A stretch of 64,000 nucleotides of DNA from Cristatella mucedo. Lineage: Eukaryota; Bryozoa; Phylactolaemata; Cristatellidae. Under the pieces are notes generated by a model. That model did not search any database and had not been told where the DNA came from. It worked only from the letters and a program-made list of their open reading frames with translations. Below are positions 55,770-64,000 of this stretch, in pieces (the first letter of the stretch is position 1; each line of letters opens with the position of its first letter). The stretch spans positions 64,001-128,000 of the forward strand of contig WPIO01000006.1 in assembly GCA_009760855.2 (NCBI GenBank). Direction: 5' to 3'. A program made the translations under genes and the position numbers.

Positions 55770-56644
55770 ATGGAAAAAGATCGCGTTCTTTAATGCTGCC
55801 CTTGTAAAGAGCTTCTTCAAGATCCAATCTTGCTCAGTTGTCTGCACAATTGTTGCAAGATCTGCAGTTTGAAGGAAACTGCCCAGTTAGATCATAAGCT
55901 GATGACATGCCCGGAATGCTGGACTGTCGAAGATATCGCCAAGGCACTACCAAATTTGTTCTTAGCCCAAACCAATTTTCTTCTGATGCTAAGTGCGATC
56001 CATACCAGCTGAAAGGATTTGATATACCTGCCTATTTTTACTGTAAACAATGTTCTATGGTCTTCTGTGCTGGTTTCTTCGTAGACCACAATAGATACAC
56101 GTTTGACCATGCCACGGCATCACTGGATTTGTACACCACCAACGTAAGCTCTGCTGCACAATGCCTGGAACACAAGAGGCAGCTTGATTTATGTGCTTGA
56201 CGTGTATGAGGCTCAGATGTACCAATTGCATTTAAGCAGTGTGCCTCACTGAGAAGCACCACGTACGTCAACTCTCCTACTTGTGAAGCCGTTAGCACTA
56301 GGTTGGCATAGACAAAACAACTCATATGTGAATATTTAAAGCAAATAAAAACGTTGTCTGCTTTACTCAACCCTTTGGTCAATGGCATGCGGCAGTGAAT
56401 GCAGCATGCAAAGCGTTCTCGGAAAAATCCAGAAGATAAAAAAGCTGCCCTCGATTGCCTTGATGAAGAGTTTTCTGCAGCTCAGAAAGATCTTGAGAAA
56501 CTTAGCGACAAGCTGAGGGTTGCAATTTTGTCCGAAGTAGAAGAAATTAATCAGCTGAAAAAGGTTACAGGCTCTGCAATGGCATACAATAGCTTTGTTC
56601 TGGATTCTGACTATTATACTTGGTTGTCAGATCAGAGTGACTAG
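55770..56644 (+). pseudogene. TRIM-type (RING, B-box, coiled-coil) gene relic
   Basis: Three TRIM parts lie in the right order but in different frames. RING at 55,795-55,918: CCPCKELLQDPILLSCLHNC, then CKIC and CPEC (C3HC4 spacing). B-box-like part at 55,907-56,200: a C-x2-C (YCKQCSMVFCAGF), then CLEHKRQLDLC. Coiled coil at 56,399-56,644: KKAALDCLDEEFSAAQKDLE, then KLSDKLRVAILSEVEEINQL. A stop directly precedes the RING, a frameshift follows it, and stops follow the B-box. TRIM proteins are mostly ubiquitin ligases. No C-terminal NHL or SPRY domain is seen. I judge it a pseudogene, although unrecognised introns could explain one of the breaks. Confidence 0.72.
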
Positions 56645-57555
56645 ATCGTATCAGGTCTTGGAAGACATGTCAGACGGCTCTCAGAATTATTTACAGCTCC
56701 AGCTATCACAGAACGCCTTTACGTAAGAAAATATTGTCCAGAATACACCAGGAAGCGCATGTTGAAGAAACTAACTGGTACACCGCAACTATATTCCGGT
56801 AAGTTGTGCACTGAAAGCCCGAAAAATTATTTTCATTGTCAAAAAATCCCATTTTACCGACGCTTATTAAGCAAACTATTTACAGCCAATTCACAGTAGA
56901 ATTCAGTGGCTTTTGGAATCGCAAATTACCGATTGCTCAAGTGCTGAATTATATTATTGCTTCGTAAAAGTGAATCTGTTTCCAGTTAGTCTTTGCATGT
57001 TACCGGCGGTGGAAGAATCAAAGTGATTGCACGTTGTTAGCTGACTTTATAGCTCCGCAAGAGCACGAAAATGACCGAGGAGAAATGCTCAGACTCCCAT
57101 TTTTAGTCCTCCAAGACCGATTCTGTCCATCCTCCTTTGTCTTCTCTCTGCATCGGCAAATAGTTTTCAAAGTGTTTTCAAGCTGTTGCTTTTTTTTACG
57201 CTTGCTCTCACGATTTTTTCCTCATTCATCCTGTCTTTTATTTACTTGGAGATTTCATTGGAAGCAGGGATCTACTATTGATTTGTAGCCAAAATAAGCT
57301 ATTTTACAGGTTCAGCTGATTGAAAATCCTCATTTATTTAGTGGGCAGTAAAGCCTCGGTGTTTGTCCGCGCCGCTTGCAGACGGTAATATAGAGTCCGA
57401 TACTACACTATTTGAACCCACCAGCTGATGCGTGACCTACGAATACATTATCCCAACTCTAAGACCCAGCGTGGGGCTTGGTCATAATAAGGACATCAAT
57501 CGAGAGCTTTGCATTGGCTGGGAAATGAGCAATAAACTGGTGAGCTTTAGCAACC
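56645..57555. other. Unassigned AT-rich spacer
   Basis: No supported feature. The frame at 57,034-57,288 is rich in F, S and L and has no recognisable domain. Confidence 0.4.
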
Positions 57556-57720
57556 AAATCTGATATACAAATCACGTTATAACGCCCTACGAGAACTTAA
57601 TCTCTATCCGGGCTCCGGACATATGCCGAACGACTTATGCCTACGACCACGGCCATTAAATGCATTCACCTTGACCTCAGTAGTTAAAGGTAAACACCTT
57701 AGCCAATAGGCCAAACCAAG
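57556..57720 (-). repeat. tRNA-derived SINE, family 2, degraded
   Basis: Reverse complement of the family-2 pattern: tail GAGAACTTAATCTCTATCCG at 57,591-57,610 and a degraded A-box region near 57,690-57,718. Confidence 0.6.
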
Positions 57721-57770
57721 AGAGGCTCCTGGACTACAATCCTAATCCAAACTTCTTTTGGTTAGAACTT

Positions 57771-57988
57771 ATGAGTTACTTTCTGAATATTAACCCGACA
57801 AAGCTGAGCTACAAAGTGGCAATCTTGGTATCAGTAATAGTAGTAGTAATATTCTACTTTGCTTTCCCAAGAGCTAAGGTGCTTACCGTTATCGACAAAT
57901 GTCAAGGTTCTCACCTTAAAGATCGATGTCGTGTGCTCGAAAGCTGCGGCCTACGTGAAGCGCCTGGAAAGAAATTAATTTCTCTAAA
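57771..57988 (+). CDS. Possible first coding exon of a type II membrane protein
   Basis: ATG, a short basic lead (MSYFLNINPTKLSYK), then a hydrophobic segment AILVSVIVVVIFYFAF, then a luminal or extracellular part with cysteines (KCQGSHLKDRCRVLESCG). The frame ends at AAG/GTACTA, a plausible donor; unspliced it stops nine bases later. This layout is typical of Golgi glycosyl- or sulfotransferases, but no downstream exon was found. Could be an orphan exon or chance. Confidence 0.3.
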
Positions 57989-58390
57989 GGTACTATGCGA
58001 TTAAATATTGTTTATGTACTCAACTTGATAACAAGAATTACTTTCCGTTAAATATTGTGGATGCATGTTCAAGCTCCACACCCCAGTTTGCCTGCTTTTA
58101 GCTTTGCCAACATATATGGCTTGCGTAAATAAGGGCACTGCAGGAAAAATTAGTGCATGCATTTATGAAAATTGGTCTCTTATTCAGTCAATCTTTCTCA
58201 TAGTTCTTTCATCCTGCGCTATTGAAAGCCTATAAGCGAGGCAGCTCTCGCTAGCTCAGCCAGGCTCGGCTGCCGTGAAATTCGGGCTGCCACATTTCAC
58301 CACCTTAATCTGTCTGGCGAACTGGCATCCAGCTGGCATCCTGTCAAAAAGCATGTCGTACTTAATGCCCCCGCCTCTCTTAGGCTCTCT

Positions 58391-58435
58391 GCTTTGAGGC
58401 ACTTAGCTTTGAGGCACTTAGCTTTGAGGCACTTT
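58391..58435 (+). repeat. Tandem repeat, 3 x 15 bases
   Basis: Three copies of GCTTTGAGGCACTTA, the last with one change. Confidence 0.95.
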
Positions 58436-59889
58436 CGCAACCTAATCGGCTCTTTCGATACCTCCGGCAATACTCAGTATCCGGTACTGGCTGCGCGATA
58501 GCTACTGATACTGACCTCTCTCTAAATATACCGAGCTATTACTTCTACCGGCTCATAACCACCGAGTAAGGTACACGGTGTTCGACTTCCGCAGCAGTCT
58601 TTAAGCGAGTTCTGCAAGATTTGAGTCTACTCCTGCTCCCTATAAAAATGTCTTGGATGTGAATCGGCCGACCTGACCTAGAGCTCGAAGTCGTGTTACC
58701 CACTTTCAATTTATTTCATTCCGTAACCTCAGCTAACGTATCACATGTAGCTACTGCTCAGGTCAATCCTCTGACTAACTACTCCTCGTAATCGGGTCGT
58801 TTAGTTCTGTATATAAAATAGGAGAATGCCTTCAGTTTTAGTGCATTTTTAGTCCCTACAGACTGTTATTCTCTATCACTCGATATCCCCAGATTTGACA
58901 TTCGAGACTTGATTGTGTAGAGCGTTTGTTACTCCCCTAGACTTAACGTCTTCATCACCAGCATGGTACAAGTAAGCAGTGCTAGACCTCAGAGCTACAT
59001 GCTGACTAAAGTAGCCCCTCAATGCCCTGCTAGCAAGCCGCAGGTGCTGCAGCAACGCAGGCAGCCGCTTGTTGATAGCAGAGCTAAACAGTTAATGTTG
59101 CTTGCAGTTGAATGTTTAGTCCTACCGTAAATTCTGGCTATACATCACTTATGCTATCTGGCTTTCACCAAACGTTCTTGAGTGTCAACGCCACATCTGT
59201 ATGGCATGCTTTTTCTGGCTGGCAGGTCTATGGAGCAAATCTGTCGAGATAAAAAAAATGTCTCTATTGAAATCGACCAGCGGCACTTCCCGACGTCATA
59301 TAGTATCGGCATATGGTAAATAGAATTGCCAGTATACTGACCATTTCTTCAAAGCACGGTTTCTCCTCTGGTATGTAGCGATGGTTGGCAACTGTTACTA
59401 AAAACTGCAACATCCAAGAGTGCGTACTGCGACCTTTACAATTATCAGAGCAGCTGTGAATGACCTCAACAGAATGTACAGTAGCAATCAAGCAGCACAT
59501 TGCGGTATTCGTAGACTCCACAGTAGCTGTTACCGGCGCATGAAGAAAGATCACTTCGTCAGTTAAGGCTAAGATAATTAGTCACCAGCTATTTCCGTGC
59601 TCTCGTGTAAAATCTTAAACTCTAGGAGCTCAAATGGTATCTCTTATTTAACAGCCTCATTTATATAGCTGCAGAAGAGCCTTAAAGGCCATCACCGCCG
59701 CTTTCAGTGTGCGATGCATCCACTGCAAGACTGGAACCTACGACCTGGTTCCTGAAGAGCGAGCACCTTATATCAAACCGTGCATCGGGCTTCCCGATTT
59801 TACCAAGCGTAGCGTAAAAACTGTGGCTTGCCCCTTTACCACATTGGTCACCTTATCAAACTTAGCCTCCTGTAGATCTTCTTGATCTG
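58436..59889. other. Unassigned spacer
   Basis: No supported gene. A TATA-like TATATAAAATAGG lies at about 58,810-58,822 with no gene behind it that I can see. The minus-strand frame at 59,264-59,554 (96 codons) has no recognised domain. Confidence 0.35.
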
Positions 59890-61420
59890 CACCTAGACTC
59901 GACCGGAAGCCTCGATACCCTCACCGATGCAATGAACACGACACTTAGGAGTGCTCTTGACAAGCATGCTCCCATTCATTCTATCCGTGAACAGAGTCGT
60001 GGAGACTCCTTTCGATTTACAAAAATGCTCCTAAAGATGCACCGGATTAAGCGCAGTCTTGAACGTCGTTTCAAGAAATCGGAGTCTGATGCCGTTGTCA
60101 AGTTCAAAGACTTCCTGCGAGTTTTAGCCCCGGAAGCTTAAAAATTCCAGGGCTTCTTGTTTCACTCAAAAAACTAAATTCCTGCCAGACTGACCCAAAG
60201 CAGATTTTTAAGACAGTAAGCAATTTACTGGCCAATGCTGAGAGGTCTGACTCCCAAGATATTAACGATTCAGCCGAAAGGTTTTCAGCCTTCTTTACTG
60301 AAAAACATTGTGCACATACGTGCCTTCATAATTCCTCCTCCGAGTAAAGCAATTGTGGAATCACAACATGTGACCTTCTTCAAAAGGTTTTCCGAGGTTT
60401 CTGCTTGCGATGCTGTTACCTCAATAAGGTCTAGTAAAAAGAGCTCGTCTCCTGAAGACCCTATACCATCATCTCTGTGGTCTTCACTGGCAGATCAACT
60501 TAGCCCTGCCATAACTGAGATTGTTATTGCTTCTTTGAAAAAAAGGGTAGCACCCAAATCCTTCAAATCGGCAATCGTTAGAACGATACTTAAAAAGCCT
60601 AGACTAGATACGGAACTCCTTGCAAACTATCGCCCAGTTTCCCTCTTCATTTTTTATCAAAGATTCTTGGACAAATTGTCGCTAAGCAGCTGGTTGCACA
60701 TATTGAAAATAATTAAATGTCAGATACATTTCAATCGGGGTTCAAAAGGCAGCACTCCATTTAAACTGCTCTCTTACATGTTAACGATGACATTCTACGT
60801 GGCAACGATGACGGTAACGTCACTGCCCTAGCTCTGCTAGATCTCTCAGCTGCTTCCGATACCAACGATCACGATGTTGTAGTTGAACGATGGAGAACAA
60901 TGATCGGTCAGACAGACGAGACACTGGCGTGGTTTAAATCGTATTTGTCTGATCGTGTTCAATCCGTGTCGTTTGGGTGTCAGGTCTCACACAAGAAAAG
61001 GGTCACCTGTGGAGTCCCTCAAGAGTTCGTCCTTGGTCCCTTGCTGTTCTCCATTCAAATACTCAACCTCTGGAAAAAGTGATTATTGCCCATGGAATAT
61101 GATATCCCTATTCTATCCGATATTCTTACGCAACGACAACTACTCTCCTGCTGCCGACTATCATTTCCAGTGGCCTTGAGCTGCTACTTCCATACTACTC
61201 ACTACCTCAACTGCTCTCCTGGCTCTGCTATGCATCCCACTTTCTCTTTGTTGCGTGAGATGGAAGTCTGTTGGCTACCGAACGTGTACCGAAAGCCAGT
61301 TAGGCTGTGAGTGCTCTATGCAAAACTCTCCTGCGTAACACCCACATAGTCTTTATGGCTTTGTGGAGTTACAGACACAGATTCATTACATTAGCTGCAG
61401 TATATTGTATTCTGTCACCT
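59890..61420 (+). mobile_element. Degenerate non-LTR retrotransposon, ATTAC family, internally deleted
   Basis: Plus strand. NTTLRSALDKHAPIHSI at 59,932 is the linker between endonuclease and reverse transcriptase. Then come SRGDSFRFTKMLL, SSPEDPIPSSLW, LLANYRPVS, frameshifted palm remnants (about 60,640-60,900), SYLSDRVQSVSFG and a GVPQ..VLGPLLFSI match (GVPQEFVLGPLLFSIQ). A deletion at about 61,080 then joins the 3' end (FPVALSCYFHTTHYLNCSP). The catalytic DD-containing segment is lost. Only about the 3' half of the element is present. Confidence 0.85.
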
Positions 61421-62480
61421 TCATCGGTGCCGCTAAAGACCAGCTTTGCGGCACGCTCAGCAATTTCCTCGGCATGCTGCCAGTCAGCCGTGGCATTGCT
61501 GTTAGAGATTTTCAACTTGTGTGTGTGATCTTGGGAAACTTTTGCCTTCAGTATATCGGCACGCTCTTGACTATTACATTTTAATACGGCTATCAACTGC
61601 CGATCTGCAATGCTATCTCGTGCACTTCTTAGAGGGAGCATCCGCACTTTATTAGGATTAGTTAGGTGCAATATTGTACCACAATTTGCTTAATTTTGGT
61701 TAGCTCTGCACCACATTTTCTAAAATTTCATTTGATGCGCCTCTCTTAAAGGCTAAATTTTGCAGAGCAACCAACTTCTACATCTTTCAAGTTATCAGCA
61801 TTTAGGCCACTAAGCTCCTCTACCCAAATGAATATATAATTCATGCCTTCGGGTCCGGTGTTTACCAATATGGTAACATGTGATGAGAATTGAGCCTGAC
61901 GTCTGCTTAGGAGCCTCATCAACTATTTACTCATTTCGTAACCAAGTTAACCAGCAGTTTTAGTGCCTTTTAATTCCGGACAGTGTGTCACCGTTCTTTT
62001 TGAGTGTATTTACTGCTGGCGCCAGCAATGGGCTGCTGCTCTGGCGAATAATGCCATTCTGTAGCATGGCGATCTGTTGGTTTTGCACTTGGTCTTGCAG
62101 GTGGATTGGTAGTCAACGTGCCAGTATGAGGATAGGAGCATTGTCCTCTGAAGGTACGCGGTGTTGTTCAATTAGAGAAATTAACCCAAGTTTCTGCGTA
62201 AACAGGTCTTTGTGTTGAATGACCACCTCAGAAAATTTCGGTGGTTACATCGGCCACTCCACGCTTGCCACATCAACTAAGTCAGATATAATACTGTTCT
62301 TTTTCAGCTGGGCACCCAGGTCGTAGTCAGCACATAACCTATTAACGTAAGGTGTAGCTGTGACACTACTTGATATTTCGTTCGTATCGGAATCTTGTGT
62401 AGCCCAGTCACTCATGTTGCAATGATCATAACTCGTGTGTGACTGCACTGCTGTTGAGGCGCTAAAAGCACTTGCGTGAT
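61421..62480. other. Unassigned spacer
   Basis: No supported gene. Frames at 61,369-61,671 (minus) and 61,985-62,218 (plus) show no domain. Confidence 0.35.
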
Positions 62481-62550
62481 AGGTCGACTCGTTCAACTAG
62501 ACAATGTCGGTTTCTCACCTTATACTTCGCGGTCACCACAGCAACGTCTT

Positions 62551-62580
62551 GGCGGCGGCGGCGGCGGCGGCGGCGGCGGG
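62551..62580 (+). repeat. (GGC)n repeat
   Basis: Ten GGC units in the intron before the exon 3 relic, at the place where unit 3 has a shorter GGC-rich stretch (about 27,510). Confidence 0.9.
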
Positions 62581-62868
62581 GTGGGGGTTGGCGGGATAGA
62601 GATCGTAACGTGGGCAGCTTGCCGCCGGATGCATCACGTGACGCTGCATTCTCTGAGTCGGTCGCTCCGACCGCCCAGCTGTAGCGCCGCGAAGAGCCGA
62701 AAGACGCGCAGAGCCTGTGAGGCCGCCGCACGGTGAGGCTGAACCTGCCATCGCCGGCCTCTCTCGTGCGGACGACGCCCACCGGCTTTGCAGACGGCAG
62801 CAAAGATGGCGGGAGCGAGCTGCTTCATCCGGAGGCCGCCGCCGCCGCCGAGGCCGCCGACTTCTCAG

Positions 62869-62967
62869 AGCCCCGGTTTCCCAAGCGTGTCGTAGAGCTG
62901 AACCGAGTCTCCAACCGAGTGCTCCGCGGCGGCTCCGAGCTGCGGCGGTCCGACAGCCCGACGGTCG
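62869..62967 (+). pseudogene. PAH: PAH exon 3 relic (unit 4)
   Basis: Aligns with 27,777-27,865. Acceptor CTTCTCAG is kept, and PRFPKRVVELNRVSNRVLRG replaces [20 protein letters not shown], with the invariant W changed to R. The end has an insertion and the nearest GTGAGC donor is ten bases later, which shifts the frame. Confidence 0.85.
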
Positions 62968-63710
62968 GTGAGCGCGGCTGCACTGCACTGCAGCGCCGCG
63001 GTGGGGCGACTGGCGGTGCGACAGCTGCGCTCCAGCGAGCGCGAGTTTCCCGGACGCTGGCGGTGCTGCGCTTCGTAACGGCGACAGAGCGGGTGCGCGG
63101 ATCGATTGTTCGACGAGCAGCTGAAACTCTGTCTGATCTACGGTCTTTTGCAAATGAATTGCCATACCTCGGCTGCCTTATTTCGAAATCAATGCGGCCG
63201 AGGCCCGCCTAATCTATGAATGAAGGTCGCAAAGACTTCGCCTCGGTCAGGGGCAACCTTTGTGTTATTATCACGTTCAGCGCTCCGTCACTTGAGAGAC
63301 ATGAAAAACTATAAAAAGATTAAAATAAAAAATTAACAAACTCAGAATGATTAAAGGCCACCTGAAGCGAGATTAAGCGCCGAACAAAGTGCTCCTCGCG
63401 CGTTTGACGATCCGAACGACCGGTGCTGCTCTCTTCTTGTTTAACTGCTTTTGCAGTAGCGAAGTCGGCGAATAAGTGCGAGTAGATAACGTCATTTATA
63501 TGATGATATAAAAGCCACAGCGGCTATCGCCCCACTTAACGAGGGTACTACATCCTTACCAGATGTAGGACTCGACCCTGAGACTTTGTTAGTGAAGCTG
63601 GAGAGCTTAACCCTCTTTGGCTAAGTCGCAAGTGCAGTGAACCGCAGCCGATAGCGCATATGCGACGATACGGTTGCTGCTGGCAACCGCAACAAAATTC
63701 TCTTTGGCCG

Positions 63711-63778
63711 GATTTTGCGGACTCCGTCTACCGCGCCCGTCGGCAGTACTTTGAGAACATCGCCAAGGCATTCAAGCA
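63711..63778 (+). pseudogene. PAH: PAH exon 4 relic (unit 4), well conserved
   Basis: 68 bases like its intact sister. Reads DFADSVYRARRQYFENIAKA and keeps the CA/GTGAGC donor, but the acceptor TTGCAG has become TTGGCC. Later exons lie beyond the window. Confidence 0.85.
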
Positions 63779-64000
63779 GTGAGCACTGCAGCACTACCAT
63801 CGCCGGCCGCACCGACGCGCACCTGTGCTGCCACAGCTGCGTCAGCAGCACTCGTCTGTGCCGACACATCCGAGTACACGCAATTACGTAGCTGGCGCAT
63901 TCAGTATGGCCATTCACGAGTAAAATCTCGGTAAAGCGGCACCCTTTATTCATCAAACTTTCCCCATGACCCGGAAATGTCTCAATCCTGTCATTTGCAT
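63779..64000. other. Start of intron 4 (unit 4)
   Basis: About 63,779-63,830 matches the intron after 28,599. Exon 5 is not found before the window ends. Confidence 0.5.

Noticed and set aside
62533-63165. 210-codon minus-strand frame
   Set aside because: Lies opposite the exon 3 relic and a GGC repeat. Low-complexity composition and no counterpart in unit 3.
1-64000. CRISPR arrays, operons, bacterial or phage genes
   Set aside because: No regularly spaced short repeats, no ribosome-binding sites or compact gene layout. All recognised genes are animal or retroelement type.

Overview
This is animal nuclear DNA. It has spliced genes with GT-AG introns, a phenylalanine hydroxylase gene with its regulatory ACT domain, non-LTR and LTR retrotransposons, tRNA-derived SINEs, a TRIM-type gene relic, and low coding density amid old repeats. 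The LINE mix and short introns suggest a marine or early-branching invertebrate, but the sequence does not allow a species call.

The window is built mainly from one segmental unit repeated in tandem. Each unit reads, left to right: block U (upstream flank of the hydroxylase gene), block G (the gene), block S (a secreted-protein exon), block D (downstream flank with a hAT transposase relic) and block L (LINE remnants).

Unit 1 occupies 1-13,930. An L block (1-2,475) is joined directly to the last two recognisable PAH exons (2,600-2,963, a pseudogene). The S relic follows (3,783-4,346), then D, which is split by a 4-kb LTR retrotransposon (6,470-10,455). Unit 2 occupies about 14,900-22,300. It has U (15,046-18,415, split by a LINE), but the whole of G and S is deleted at about 18,420, and D follows at once. 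Unit 3 occupies about 22,900-42,870. It carries the only intact gene (nine recognisable exons, 24,764-30,108), then S (30,929-31,502), D (32,700-39,540, with LINE and SINE inserts) and L (40,085-42,870). Unit 4 starts at about 43,500. Its U block is followed by a gene copy without exon 1 and with a frameshifted exon 2 (47,175-47,329). About 14 kb of unrelated sequence separates this from its exons 3 and 4 (62,869-63,778).

The 48-62 kb insertion holds a LINE on the minus strand that was broken by a second LINE and by a 2.2-kb non-autonomous LTR element with a target duplication and an initiator-Met primer site. It also holds a broken RING/B-box/coiled-coil (TRIM) gene, a possible first exon of a type II membrane protein, and a degenerate plus-strand LINE.

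Functionally there is one probable working gene: the unit-3 PAH copy, which would convert phenylalanine to tyrosine. The other copies are decayed. The paralogous units act as controls for each other: they supply empty sites for most insertions, a mosaic of nearly identical and diverged tracts, and several long perfect or near-perfect palindromes present in one unit but not in its sisters.
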